A stretch of DNA of 64,000 nucleotides from Thalassolituus sp006212115 (lineage in GTDB: Bacteria; Pseudomonadota; Gammaproteobacteria; Pseudomonadales; Oceanobacteraceae): assembly GCF_040372045.1 (NCBI RefSeq), contig NZ_BAABWH010000002.1. One strand, 5' to 3'. The translations under genes were made by a program, and so were the position numbers. Positions 33,876-43,783 of this stretch are shown in pieces (within the stretch, counting starts at the first letter, position 1; every line of letters starts with the position of its first letter). The notes beneath the pieces were generated by a model. It had not been told where the DNA came from and did no database searches. It saw nothing but the letters and a program-made list of their open reading frames with translations.

Positions 33876-35210
33876 ATGTCTTCAAAGAACAAGGTAATCT
33901 GGTCGGAAGGAATGTTCCTGCGTCCTCAGCATTTTCAGCAGCAGGATCGTTTTGTTGAGCGCCTTGTTGATGTCAGGACGGGGGCCGTTGGTAGTTACTT
34001 CTGGGGTATTCAGGAGCTGACGATCGACGTCGAGGCGCTGGCTCTCGGAAAAGTCTCTATTTCTTCGGTGCGCGGTATTTTTCCCGACGGCACGCCGATT
34101 CTGGCTCCAGAATCTGAAGAGCTGCCTCCCATTATCGAAATTCCTGAAAATACCCGCGATGAAATAGTCTATCTGTGTGTACCAATGCGACGCCCGGGAG
34201 CACAGGAGTCGGTCCGCGATACAGAAGAGTTTCCGCAGGCGCGCTTCCAGACGTTTAATTTTGACGCTCGTGACAGTGCGTCTGCTTCCGGTCAGTCTGC
34301 ACGCATTCAGATCGGTAAATTGTCGACGTGTTTTAAACTGGGCTCGGAAGATCTGGGCGGTTATGCCTGTATTGGCATTGCCCGTATCGTTGAACGCCTG
34401 CCCGGTAACCCGGTTAAGCTGGATAAAACTTTTATTCCACCGGTACTCGACTGCTCTGTGAGTGGGGAGATTAAGGGTTATATCGAAGAGGTAAGCGGCC
34501 TGTTACGCCAGCGTGGTGAGGCATTGGGCCATCGTTTAAGTGACTCCGGTCGCTCCGGTTCAGCAGAAGTGGCTGATTACCTCTTACTGCAAGTGATTAA
34601 CCGCGTTCAGCCATTGGTGACACACCTTACTCAACTTGCGACTTTGCACCCGCTCACTCTTTATACTGAACTGCTGCAACTGGCAGGCGAGTTATCCACC
34701 TTCACTGCCAGTGATAAGCGTCCGCCCGAAATGCCTCCATACATTCATACGGATTTGCAGCAGACCTTTGCTGGCCTGTTCTCCGCGTTGCGCCAATCAC
34801 TGAGTATGGTGCTGGAGCAATCTGCTATTTCGCTGGATCTGGTTGAGCGTAAGTACGGTATTCATGTTGCGCCGATTACTGATCCATCTCTGACCAGAAC
34901 GGCGTCGTTTGTTGTAGCCGTCAAAGCCGATATGCCTACAGAGGTGTTGCGTAGCCGCTTCCCTGCTCAGGCGAAAATTGCACCGGTTGAGACGATTCGC
35001 GAATTGATTACAACCCAACTACCGGGTCTGAGAACGCGTCCGTTACCAGTTGCACCACGACAGATACCGTATCACGCGGGCTTCACTTATTTCGAAATCG
35101 AAAATACTGGCGAGCTATGGAAGTCCATGCAGCAGTCGGGTGGTTTTGCTGTGCATCTGGGTGCGGATTATCCCGGATTAATTATGGAATTATGGGCAAT
35201 CAGGAGCTGA
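33876..35210 (+). CDS. tssK: T6SS baseplate protein TssK
   Basis: A 444-residue cytoplasmic trimeric protein linking the baseplate to the TssJLM membrane complex. The N-terminus is diagnostic for the family (KVIWSEGMFLRPQHFQQQDRFVE). Other matching parts are VYLCVPMRRPG, HLTQLATLHPLTLYTELLQLAGEL and the C-terminal YFEIENTGELWKSMQQSGGFAVHLG. It lies 3 bp before tssL and is clearly cotranscribed. Confidence 0.96.
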   Translation: MSSKNKVIWSEGMFLRPQHFQQQDRFVERLVDVRTGAVGSYFWGIQELTIDVEALALGKVSISSVRGIFPDGTPILAPESEELPPIIEIPENTRDEIVYLCVPMRRPGAQESVRDTEEFPQARFQTFNFDARDSASASGQSARIQIGKLSTCFKLGSEDLGGYACIGIARIVERLPGNPVKLDKTFIPPVLDCSVSGEIKGYIEEVSGLLRQRGEALGHRLSDSGRSGSAEVADYLLLQVINRVQPLVTHLTQLATLHPLTLYTELLQLAGELSTFTASDKRPPEMPPYIHTDLQQTFAGLFSALRQSLSMVLEQSAISLDLVERKYGIHVAPITDPSLTRTASFVVAVKADMPTEVLRSRFPAQAKIAPVETIRELITTQLPGLRTRPLPVAPRQIPYHAGFTYFEIENTGELWKSMQQSGGFAVHLGADYPGLIMELWAIRS

Positions 35211-35213
35211 TGC

Positions 35214-36116
35214 ATGGGTATTGATGGACAACAACCGGGTGCATCCGATCGTACTGTAATGATCCCCACACCCGGTGCTGCTCGTTCCGGAGGAGGGCGA
35301 GGAATGCCGCCTGCTTCTTCGTCTTCTCCTCAATCGCAGGCTGCGTTTTCAGTACACGAGAAAATTGATGTGCGCCACGGTCTGAATCCGCTTGTGACTG
35401 GGGCGACAACCCTGCTTACTTTGGTAAGTAAGTTGCGCTCTACGATGAAGCACGACCAGGTGCCGGATCTGCACAAGCGTCTGACGGAAGAAATCAAAAG
35501 CTTTGAGCGTAATGCCCGTAATGCTGGCATTACCGGAGACTCCGTTGTTGCTGCTCGCTACCTGCTGTGTTCAGTTATCGATGAAATTGTCCTTAATACG
35601 CCTTGGGGTGCAGCCAGTGGCTGGAGTCAGCACTCACTTCTCAGTCTTTTTCATCAAGAAACATCCGGCGGTGAGAAGTCATTCCTGATTTTGCAGAAGT
35701 TGTTGGAAACTCCGGGGACTCACCTCGATCTGCTGGAATTATATTACCTGTGCCTGAGTCTTGGGTTTCAGGGTAAGTACAAAGTAATGCCGCGCGGAAA
35801 TGAACAGCTTGAGCAGATTCGGGAGAATCTGTATCACACCATCGAGAGCCATCGTCCCGGGTGGGAAGCGGAATTATCACCGCACTGGGAGGGGTCGGTA
35901 AAACCCAGTGAATATCTGAAGAACTACATCCCTTTGTGGGTGATCGCCAGTGTCGTACTGGCGATTCTGGTTCTTACGTACTCCGGATTCCGGTATTGGA
36001 TGTATCAGGAGACGACCCCGGTTGCCGAGAGTATTTACTCGGAAGTCACAGGTAGTGAATTGCCTGATCACGAGTCCCCCGCTCTGGTTCCACCACAAGG
36101 TAAGCGGTTCTACTGA
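35214..36116 (+). CDS. tssL: T6SS inner-membrane protein TssL (DotU/IcmH family)
   Basis: A 300-residue C-tail-anchored protein of the membrane complex. A Gly/Ser/Pro-rich N-terminal extension (about 1-45) precedes the DotU domain (NPLVTGATTLLTLVSKLR; ARYLLCSVIDEIVLNTPWG; FLILQKLLETPGTHLDLLELYYLCLSLGFQGKYKV split across several helices). One membrane helix lies at about 245-267, with only a short periplasmic tail and no OmpA-like peptidoglycan-binding domain. In this system cell-wall anchoring must therefore come from another protein or be absent. Confidence 0.94.
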   Translation: MGIDGQQPGASDRTVMIPTPGAARSGGGRGMPPASSSSPQSQAAFSVHEKIDVRHGLNPLVTGATTLLTLVSKLRSTMKHDQVPDLHKRLTEEIKSFERNARNAGITGDSVVAARYLLCSVIDEIVLNTPWGAASGWSQHSLLSLFHQETSGGEKSFLILQKLLETPGTHLDLLELYYLCLSLGFQGKYKVMPRGNEQLEQIRENLYHTIESHRPGWEAELSPHWEGSVKPSEYLKNYIPLWVIASVVLAILVLTYSGFRYWMYQETTPVAESIYSEVTGSELPDHESPALVPPQGKRFY

Positions 36117-36181
36117 AGCCCTGAATAACATTATGACCATCGGGCAAGGACAAGGCTTCCCGTTGTGTACATGGAGAACAC

Positions 36182-39100
36182 ATGAAAAAGCTGTTGGCAT
36201 TTTTTCAGAATAAATGGGTAGTTGGCATTATTGGCCTGACAGCTCTGTCTTTATTAATCTGGTATGGCGCTGAATTTATTAAATTTGGTGCAGATAATGT
36301 CACCGTAAGCACCATGACCCGCTGGATTATTATTGGTGTTATCTGGCTGTTCTGGGGTACGTGGAACCTCAGTCAGTGGCTAGTAGAACGTCGTCAGAAT
36401 AAAGAGTTGATCGGTGAGATTGAATCTTCTCAGGCTGCTGCCAAAGAGCTGAATGATCCTGATCAGGAGCGCAGTCAGGAAGAAATGGCGGTCATGGCGG
36501 GACGCTTCCGAGATGCACTGGCCACGCTCAAAAGGGCCCGTTTCAGTTCACGTCGTGGGCGGGTCAGTCTCTATCAATTACCTTGGTACATTATCATCGG
36601 GCCGCCGGGTTCGGGTAAAACGACCGCACTGGTGAATTCGGGTCTTGAGTTTCCACTTGCTGAGTCTCACGGTAAGCAGGCCTTGGGCGGTATTGGCGGT
36701 ACACGTAACTGCGACTGGTGGTTCACCAATGATGCTGTACTGATTGATACAGCTGGACGATACACAACTCAGGACAGCCACCGAGTGGTGGACAATAACG
36801 CCTGGCAGGGGTTTCTGGCGCTGTTGAAAAAGTACCGCCGTCGTCGTCCCATTAACGGTGCACTGATCGCCATCAGTCTTCAGGATCTGATGGTACAAAC
36901 CAAAGAGCAGCGCGAGCAACAGGCGAAGACCATCCGTGCTCGTATCAGCGAACTTCAGGATGAGCTGGGTATACGTTTTCCGGTTTATCTGACGTTCACG
37001 AAGGGCGACCTGGTTGCCGGATTTGCTGAATTCTTTGGGAATCTTTCACAGGCCGAGCGAGAGCAGGTTTGGGGCATCAGTTTTCCTCAAGAGGAAAACA
37101 CGGATTCAGGTGCGGATATCAGCCTCTTCCGTCACGAATTTAACCAACTAATACAACGTCTGAACGAGCGTCTGTTGTGGCGAGTACAGCACGAACGCAA
37201 TACAGATAAGCGTTCGATGATTCAGGGTTTTCCTCCTGCACTGGAGAGCCTCGCGCAGGTTGTTGATGGCTTTATTCAGCAGACTTTCTCTCCAAATAAT
37301 TACTCTACAGTACCTATGTTACGTGGCGTGTATTTCACTAGCGCGACACAAGAGGGTAGCCCAATAGACCGGATGATGGCGCAAGTAAGTGCTAACTTTG
37401 GTCTTGAGCGCAGTATGGGAAAACAGCAGCACAACAGCGGTAAAAGCTTCTTTATTACCCGTCTTTTTCAGGACGTTATTTTCCCTGAGTCTGAGCTGGT
37501 TGGCGTTAACCGCAAGATTGAAAACTTATTACGTTGGATGCGTCGTGGTGCCATGGCGGGTCTTGTCGGGTTGTTGGTCGCCTGTGCTGCTTTGTGGACA
37601 GGCGCACTGGTGCAGAATCGGGCTAATATGGCCGAAGTCGATACGCTGCATAAGGAGTATCTGGTTCTCAAAGATCGCATTCGTCCGGAGCAGGCAAGTA
37701 CCGAAGAAGCTCTCGAGCTATTGACGCCGCTGTATCAGGCAAGCCTGGTTTACGATCAGGAAGAGCATCCTTTGATCAGCTACCTGGGGTTGTATGACGG
37801 GCGAGTCGATGCCGCCGCAGATCTGGCGTACGAAACCCAGCTGAACGACGTCTTTTATCCAGCTATCGCTAATATGCTGGAACGCCATCTTAACGCTCTG
37901 GGCGCGGATGATGATGCACTGTTACCGGTGTTTCGTGTGTATCTCATGTTGTTTGATGCAGAGCACCGTGATTACCAGCAGATTCGCGCCTACGCAGAAA
38001 CCCGTTGGCAAGATCTACTGCCGGGGGAAGCCAGCAAGCAGGCGCGCATGATGACGCACCTGGATCATTTGATTGCACTTGGGCTGGACGACTCTCAGCA
38101 GGCAGATAATTATGTCGTCACGCGCACACGCCAGTACTTACAGCGTATTCCTGTGGCGCAGCGGTTATTTGCTCAGCTGCAAAAAATGGACAACAACGAC
38201 CGTCAGGTTGATCTGTACCGGGAAATTGGCGGTAATCCTCAGCAGATATTCGGGCTCGGTGAAAATGATCCCGTATTTATGATGCCTTTCCTATTTACCA
38301 AGGATGGATTTGATCAGGCTGACTACGGCCCTGACTCAGAAATGATGAAGCAAATAGCCGCAGATCAATGGATTTATGGTGGTAACGTCCGTGGCGAGGA
38401 TTACAGCAAGGCCGACCTCAAGAAATTGAGCGACGATGTCGAAAAGCTCTATCTGACAGAGTACGCGCGTCGCTGGCAGGCGTTTTATCAGCGCTTCCGA
38501 TTGGCTGATTTACCCGGTGGCAGTCAGTCTGTTACGCATCTTCTTAAGCTGGCCGATACTCTGTCTTCGCCATTATCTCAGGTGACCGAGTTAGTGGTGA
38601 AGAATACCCAGTTAACGCCCGGAGTTGAGATGCCTACGGCCTCTGGAGCGGCTGGTGGTCTTGTTGAGAGTGCTGCCAGCATGATTTACGAGCCAACACT
38701 GGTTGATCTGCGTTTTCGTGATATTCAGCGCATGGTCGACGCCGAGAAAGGCGCACCTTCTAAGTTTACCGGCTACCTTGAAGCGATTGGCTCGTTGGCC
38801 GAGTACCTGGGCCAGATTGACGGAGCGCCCGACTCGAATGCCGCTGCATTTGAAGCAGCCAAAAAACGGTTTGCGGGTGGCGGTGCAGATGCGATACAGC
38901 AGCTGAAAAACTTGTCTGCAACCGCTCCTGATCAGGTTGCCGGCTGGTTAAATCAATTGGCGGACCAGACCTGGGCATCCGTTATGGGTAAGGCGGGCGT
39001 TCATCTGAATACGGTTTGGCGTTATCAGGTTTACGAGACATTCCGTAATACCTTGGGCGACCGCTATCCTCTGGTAGCTGGTCGTCAGTCGGAAGCGTCC

Positions 39101-39688
39101 GTCGTTGCGTTTAATGAGTTCTTTAAGCCGGGTGGTGTTCAGCAGGCATTTGTCGATGAATATGTTGCGCCATTTGTAGATACCTATCGCTGGAAACAAA
39201 AAGGCTATGGTGGTGTGTCGATTGGTCTCAGCAGTGAGGCTTTACGGCAGTTCCAGCGAGCTGATGATATTCGTCGTGCCTGGTTCTCTGAAGGGGAGGC
39301 GGCAGCAATTAATTTCCGCGCGACCCCTGAAAAACTGCACTCAAATGTCCGTCTGTTTACAATGGAAATCGGTGAGAACCGTGTCAGTTATTCGCATGGC
39401 CCACGAATTGAGAAATCGTTGAGTTGGATCGCAGGTGAAAGTGGTCGCTCCCGAATTATATTCGAGGACTTGGGCGAACGTGTTTCCAACGATCAGTACG
39501 ATGGTGACTGGTCTCTGGTGCGCATGATTGACGATGCCTTGCTGCACTCCACAGTAAATAAATCTGAAAAGGTTATTACCTTTACGGAGGCGGGATATCA
39601 GGCACAGTATCGTCTGGCTGCGAGCACCAATGTGAATCCATTCGATCTGTCATTACTTCGTAACTTCCGTTGCCCACAGTCGTTATAG
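36182..39688 (+). CDS. tssM: T6SS inner-membrane protein TssM (IcmF family)
   Basis: A 1168-residue protein that spans from inner membrane to the outer-membrane lipoprotein TssJ. Two N-terminal membrane helices (about 13-30 and 43-62) are followed by a cytoplasmic NTPase-like domain with Walker A GPPGSGKTTAL (about 140-150) and Walker B VLIDTAGRY (about 183). A third membrane helix lies near residues 455-478 and the remaining 690 residues are periplasmic (DUF1215/IcmF C-terminal regions, ending RLAASTNVNPFDLSLLRNFRCP). The intact Walker A suggests the nucleotide-binding class. A GGAG site precedes the start. Confidence 0.96.
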   Translation: MKKLLAFFQNKWVVGIIGLTALSLLIWYGAEFIKFGADNVTVSTMTRWIIIGVIWLFWGTWNLSQWLVERRQNKELIGEIESSQAAAKELNDPDQERSQEEMAVMAGRFRDALATLKRARFSSRRGRVSLYQLPWYIIIGPPGSGKTTALVNSGLEFPLAESHGKQALGGIGGTRNCDWWFTNDAVLIDTAGRYTTQDSHRVVDNNAWQGFLALLKKYRRRRPINGALIAISLQDLMVQTKEQREQQAKTIRARISELQDELGIRFPVYLTFTKGDLVAGFAEFFGNLSQAEREQVWGISFPQEENTDSGADISLFRHEFNQLIQRLNERLLWRVQHERNTDKRSMIQGFPPALESLAQVVDGFIQQTFSPNNYSTVPMLRGVYFTSATQEGSPIDRMMAQVSANFGLERSMGKQQHNSGKSFFITRLFQDVIFPESELVGVNRKIENLLRWMRRGAMAGLVGLLVACAALWTGALVQNRANMAEVDTLHKEYLVLKDRIRPEQASTEEALELLTPLYQASLVYDQEEHPLISYLGLYDGRVDAAADLAYETQLNDVFYPAIANMLERHLNALGADDDALLPVFRVYLMLFDAEHRDYQQIRAYAETRWQDLLPGEASKQARMMTHLDHLIALGLDDSQQADNYVVTRTRQYLQRIPVAQRLFAQLQKMDNNDRQVDLYREIGGNPQQIFGLGENDPVFMMPFLFTKDGFDQADYGPDSEMMKQIAADQWIYGGNVRGEDYSKADLKKLSDDVEKLYLTEYARRWQAFYQRFRLADLPGGSQSVTHLLKLADTLSSPLSQVTELVVKNTQLTPGVEMPTASGAAGGLVESAASMIYEPTLVDLRFRDIQRMVDAEKGAPSKFTGYLEAIGSLAEYLGQIDGAPDSNAAAFEAAKKRFAGGGADAIQQLKNLSATAPDQVAGWLNQLADQTWASVMGKAGVHLNTVWRYQVYETFRNTLGDRYPLVAGRQSEASVVAFNEFFKPGGVQQAFVDEYVAPFVDTYRWKQKGYGGVSIGLSSEALRQFQRADDIRRAWFSEGEAAAINFRATPEKLHSNVRLFTMEIGENRVSYSHGPRIEKSLSWIAGESGRSRIIFEDLGERVSNDQYDGDWSLVRMIDDALLHSTVNKSEKVITFTEAGYQAQYRLAASTNVNPFDLSLLRNFRCPQSL

Positions 39689-39697
39689 GGGAAGATC

Positions 39698-40345
39698 ATG
39701 CAGTATGGAGTCTTTGGGAAATTACCTGCGCATGGCGATTTTATCGTGCGCCACTTACCTCAGGCGTTTGTTGATGTCTGGGATGAATGGTTGCAATGCG
39801 TGGTTGCCGGCTCCCGCGACACGCTCGGCGAAAGTTGGCTTGATTACTATCTGACAAGCCCCGTATGGCGCTTCGCACTGGAATCTGGCGTCGTAGATGA
39901 GCATCGTTGGGCGGGCATTCTGGTTCCGAGTGTTGACAGTGTTGGTCGTTATTTTCCACTGACCATCGCTCTGCCTTTGGCCAATGAGCAGAACCTGTAC
40001 AGCTTACTATCGACAGCGGATAACTGGTTCGAGGATCTTCAGAACCTCGCACTCAGTAGTCTGCAAGAGCAGCTGAACGTAGATCAGTTAACGGAACAGC
40101 TGCAGGGCATTATGCCCCCGAGTGCGGTGCGGAATTGTGTCCGCAATCGCTCTGGCAATACGATGGTTGTGGGAGGTCAGTCGCCTGATTTCGCCGCGTT
40201 GGTCGAGTTGCATAATACTACATCGGGTAGCGTCAGCTTGTGGGGCAATATTGCTAATGAAAATACGCCAGCCTGTTCTTTAACCGCAGTTGGACTTCCT
40301 ACGCCAGATGAGTACACCAGTATGTTGACCGGCCAGTGGTGTTAA
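39698..40345 (+). CDS. tagF: T6SS-associated protein TagF
   Basis: A 215-residue protein with the TagF signature at its start (YGVFGKLPAHGDFIVRHLPQAFVDVWDEWLQ in overlapping parts) and VPSVDSVGRYFPLTIALPL. In Pseudomonas and Agrobacterium TagF represses T6SS assembly after translation, in part by acting on the FHA protein. Its place in an island with PpkA, TagH and PppA fits that control pathway. It starts 9 bp after tssM. Confidence 0.92.
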   Translation: MQYGVFGKLPAHGDFIVRHLPQAFVDVWDEWLQCVVAGSRDTLGESWLDYYLTSPVWRFALESGVVDEHRWAGILVPSVDSVGRYFPLTIALPLANEQNLYSLLSTADNWFEDLQNLALSSLQEQLNVDQLTEQLQGIMPPSAVRNCVRNRSGNTMVVGGQSPDFAALVELHNTTSGSVSLWGNIANENTPACSLTAVGLPTPDEYTSMLTGQWC

Positions 40346-40410
40346 ATAAAAACGTATAGTATGATTTTCCGACTGGACCAGTAACACAAAAAATTTGAAG
40401 GGACTCTGCC

Positions 40411-41676
40411 ATGCCATTTGGTCATGTTGTCGATATTGAAAGCCTTATCGCGCCTATCAGCGAAGATACACCGCAAGGTATCGATATTCGTGAAGACCGC
40501 TCTCCCACTTCTGATTACTACACCATTAAAGATGCGCGCAATGCCGCCCGTGCTGCTGAACGCTCTGCGATGTTTGGTGAAGACGATGAAATTGATTTAA
40601 TTGGTCCATGGGAAACCGTTCAGAATACAGCACGTAAAATTCTTTCAGAGTCCTCTAAAGATCTCGAGGTAGCCAGTTGGTATCTTGAGAGTCTGGTCCG
40701 CAGCCACGGTATTTCTGGCTTACGCGACGGCCTTAAAGTGATAGATCAGCTGATCGCTGATTTTTGGGATGACGTCTATCCGCTGCCAGATGAAGATGGT
40801 ATCGAGACTCGCGTTGCCCCCCTTACCGGTTTGAATGGTGATGGTGGTGACGGAACACTGCTGGCGCCGCTGCGTAATATCGAAATGACGGAATACGGAG
40901 ATAAAGGCGCGTTCAGTTATTACCAATATCTACAGGCGCGGGATGCTGAGCGTATTGATGATGACGACAATAAAGCTGCGCGCATTGCGTCACTGGGTTA
41001 CAGCCTGGCGGATATTACCGATACCATTGCGGCTACAGACCTTCTCACCTGCCAGAATTTTGTAAGCACGCTTGAAGAGTGTGTCGATATCTTTAAAAAC
41101 ATTACGTCGACGCTGCGCGAGCGCTGTGGTGCAGAGGCACCACCAAGCTCGAAAATCAGTGAATTGATCGACGAAATTGTTCGTACTACGCGATTCGTTT
41201 ACAAGCCTAAATTGGATGAAGCTGATGCTGCGAATGCAGCAGTCGAAGCTGAAGAACACGCCGCAGCAGAGACTGAAACTGGCTCTGTTGATGCCTCACA
41301 GGGAGGGCAGGTAGTGCGTTTAGTCAATGGAACCTCGGGGCCGATTACCAACCGGGAAGAAGCGCTGAAGCGTCTTGAAGAAGTTGCTAAATACTTCCGT
41401 CAGTATGAGCCCCACACACCTCTGGCCCCCGGTTTGGAACGCCTGATCAGTTGGGGACGGATGACGGTAGCGGAGTTGATGATGGAACTGATTCCAGACA
41501 GCAATGCCCGCGGTCTATTCTCACAATTTACTGGCGTCAAACTCGATGGCTCTGATGAGTCTACCTATGTCGCACCGCCAGTAATACCTGCTGCAACCGA
41601 AACTGCATCGGCAGTCGCTGCACCAGAAGCAGCACCTGCCCCAGAGCCAGAACCCAAGTCTGATACGAGCTGGTGA
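40411..41676 (+). CDS. tssA: T6SS assembly protein TssA (ImpA family)
   Basis: A 421-residue protein with the ImpA N-terminal domain (IESLIAPISEDTPQGIDIREDRSP; ASWYLESLVRSHGISGLRDGLKVIDQLIADFWDDVYP in parts). TssA orchestrates baseplate recruitment and sheath polymerisation. The C-terminal half has a conserved repeat-like block (TNREEALKRLEEVAKYFRQYEPHTPLAPGLERLISWGRM), the short-TssA type, then a disordered Ala/Pro/Glu tail. Confidence 0.93.
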   Translation: MPFGHVVDIESLIAPISEDTPQGIDIREDRSPTSDYYTIKDARNAARAAERSAMFGEDDEIDLIGPWETVQNTARKILSESSKDLEVASWYLESLVRSHGISGLRDGLKVIDQLIADFWDDVYPLPDEDGIETRVAPLTGLNGDGGDGTLLAPLRNIEMTEYGDKGAFSYYQYLQARDAERIDDDDNKAARIASLGYSLADITDTIAATDLLTCQNFVSTLEECVDIFKNITSTLRERCGAEAPPSSKISELIDEIVRTTRFVYKPKLDEADAANAAVEAEEHAAAETETGSVDASQGGQVVRLVNGTSGPITNREEALKRLEEVAKYFRQYEPHTPLAPGLERLISWGRMTVAELMMELIPDSNARGLFSQFTGVKLDGSDESTYVAPPVIPAATETASAVAAPEAAPAPEPEPKSDTSW

Positions 41677-41729
41677 GAATCAAAAAGAATGATGGCGTAA
41701 GCCGTTAATCACAGGAAAAGGAGTTACTC

Positions 41730-42248
41730 ATGTCCGAAAGTATCCACAACAAGCTGAAGCGAGTGCGTAAGCCTCGCGTACACATCACATACGATGTTGA
41801 AACTAATGGCGCTGAAGTTAAGAAAGAACTGCCATTCGTTGCGGGCGTCATGGGTGATTACTCAGGTGACAACACCGAAAACCGCAAGGCACTGAAAGAG
41901 CGTAAGTTCGTTCAGATTGACCGTGACAACTTCAACGAAGTAATGGGTAAAGTAAACCCGAAACTGAACCTTCAGGTTGAAAATACACTCGCGGGTGACG
42001 GCAGCACAGTCGCTGTGGATCTGGACTTCCGTAAGATGGATGACTTCACGCCAGAGGCCATTGTCGATCAGGTTGAGCCACTGAAGAAATTACTGGATGC
42101 ACGTAATAAACTGCGTGATCTGCTGAGCAAAGCCGACCGCTCTGAAGAGCTGGAAACGGTTCTTGAAGAAATTCTGAAAAACACGGACAACATCACTGAG
42201 ATTTCTCAGCAACTGGGTGTTGGCGAAAGCAAAGAAGGAGCTGAGTAA
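41730..42248 (+). CDS. tssB: T6SS contractile sheath small subunit TssB
   Basis: A 172-residue small sheath protein (VipA/ImpB family). Diagnostic parts are SIHNKLKRVRKPRVHITYDVETNG in overlapping segments, LPFVAGVMGDYSG and LNLQVENTL. With TssC it forms the contractile tail sheath recycled by the ClpV ATPase. The stop overlaps the tssC start by one base (TAATG), consistent with tight stoichiometric coupling. Confidence 0.97.
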   Translation: MSESIHNKLKRVRKPRVHITYDVETNGAEVKKELPFVAGVMGDYSGDNTENRKALKERKFVQIDRDNFNEVMGKVNPKLNLQVENTLAGDGSTVAVDLDFRKMDDFTPEAIVDQVEPLKKLLDARNKLRDLLSKADRSEELETVLEEILKNTDNITEISQQLGVGESKEGAE

Positions 42249-43732
42249 TGAGTACTGAAGTCGAAGCTGCGGTAGGCGCAGAAGCGGAAGAACAGTCGGT
42301 CAGTTTGCTGGAGCAGGCGATTACGCACACCAAGCAGACTGGCCGTGAAGAAACTGAAGACCTGCTGGCTAACCTTACTGAGCAGGTACTGAAAGGTACC
42401 GTAACCTGGGATCGTAACCTGACCAACACGATCAAACAGGCAATTACTGCAATTGACGAAGCAATGTCTAAGCAGTTGAGCTCGGTACTGCACGATGAGA
42501 AATTCCAGAAGCTGGAAGGTTCATGGCGTGGTCTGAATCACCTGGTGATGAACAGTGAAACTGGCTCGACGCTGAAAATCCGTATGCTGAACCTCAACAA
42601 GCGTGAGTTGTTCCGTGATCTGGATAAAGCAGTTGAGTTTGACCAGAGCCAGATCTTCAAGAAAATTTACGAAGAAGAATTCGGCACAGCTGGTGGCGAA
42701 CCATTTGGCTGCATGATCGGTGACTTCGAATTCACCAGTCACCCAGAAGATATTGATCTGCTGAGCAATATGTCCAACGTTGCAGCAGCAGGCTTCTGTC
42801 CGTTTATCTCCGCGGCGGGCGCGGGCATGTTTGGTTTTGATGACTTTACTGAGCTGTCTAAGCCACGTGATCTGAGCGGTATTTTTGAGTCTCAGGAATA
42901 CATCAAATGGCGCAGCTTCCGAGACAGCGAAGACTCTCGCTTCGTGACGCTGGTGATGCCTCGTGTACTGGCTCGTACGCCATACGGTGCTGCCTCTAAG
43001 CCGGTTGAGTCCTTCAATTTTGAAGAGTTCGATCTGGATGAGTCAGGTATGTCTAAGTCGACCGACCACGATGATTACTGCTGGATGAATGCTTCGTATG
43101 TAATGGGTACAACCCTGACGCGCGCATTCGCAGAAAACTCTTGGTGTACCGCTATCCGCGGTGCAGAAGGTGGCCGCGTTGAAGGTCTGCCGACGCATAT
43201 CTTCAAGAGCGACGATGGTGATACTGACCAGAAGTGCCCGACTGAAGTGGGTATTACTGACCGTCGTGAAGCTGAACTGTCGAACCAAGGCTTCCTGCCA
43301 TTGTGTCACTACAAAAACACCGATTACTCAGTGTTCTTTGGTGCGCAGTCTACGCAAAAGCAGAAAGTATTCGATGATCCTGATGCGACTGCAAACGCGT
43401 CTATCTCAGCACGTCTGCCTTACCTGATGGCAACTTCTCGTATTGCACATTACCTGAAGGTTATGGCACGCGATAAAGTGGGTTCCTTTATGCAGGCTGA
43501 AAGCTGTGAACGCTGGTTGAACCAGTGGATTTCTCAGTACACGAACGGCAACCCTGATGCATCTCCTGAAATGAAAGCTAAGTATCCACTGGCTGAAGCT
43601 CGGGTAGAAGTGAAGGAGATTCCTGGATCTCCAGGTGCCTACAGTGCGGTTGCTTACCTGAAGCCTTGGTTGCAGATGGAAGAACTGACTACATCTCTGC
43701 GTATGGTTGCGAATATTCCGCAGCCTAAGTAA
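42248..43732 (+). CDS. tssC: T6SS contractile sheath large subunit TssC
   Basis: A 494-residue large sheath protein (VipB/ImpC family). It has the family landmarks LEGSWRGLNHLVMNSETG, IYEEEFGTAGGEPFG, LSNMSNVAAAGFCPFISAAG and the C-terminal handshake region YLKVMARDKVGSFM. This is the full-length canonical TssC paired with TssB. A terminator-like hairpin follows directly. Confidence 0.97.
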   Translation: MSTEVEAAVGAEAEEQSVSLLEQAITHTKQTGREETEDLLANLTEQVLKGTVTWDRNLTNTIKQAITAIDEAMSKQLSSVLHDEKFQKLEGSWRGLNHLVMNSETGSTLKIRMLNLNKRELFRDLDKAVEFDQSQIFKKIYEEEFGTAGGEPFGCMIGDFEFTSHPEDIDLLSNMSNVAAAGFCPFISAAGAGMFGFDDFTELSKPRDLSGIFESQEYIKWRSFRDSEDSRFVTLVMPRVLARTPYGAASKPVESFNFEEFDLDESGMSKSTDHDDYCWMNASYVMGTTLTRAFAENSWCTAIRGAEGGRVEGLPTHIFKSDDGDTDQKCPTEVGITDRREAELSNQGFLPLCHYKNTDYSVFFGAQSTQKQKVFDDPDATANASISARLPYLMATSRIAHYLKVMARDKVGSFMQAESCERWLNQWISQYTNGNPDASPEMKAKYPLAEARVEVKEIPGSPGAYSAVAYLKPWLQMEELTTSLRMVANIPQPK

Positions 43733-43740
43733 GCAGGTTT

Positions 43741-43770
43741 TGGGGGCCTTTGGCCCCCTTTATAATTTCT
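43741..43770 (+). terminator. Intra-operon hairpin between tssC and tssC2
   Basis: Perfect 7-bp stem GGGGGCC/GGCCCCC with TTT loop followed by a T-rich tract (TTTATAATTTC). It starts 9 bp after the tssC stop and probably reduces transcription of the genes downstream, letting sheath subunits be made in excess. Confidence 0.8.
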
Positions 43771-43783
43771 TCAGAGGTTTTCC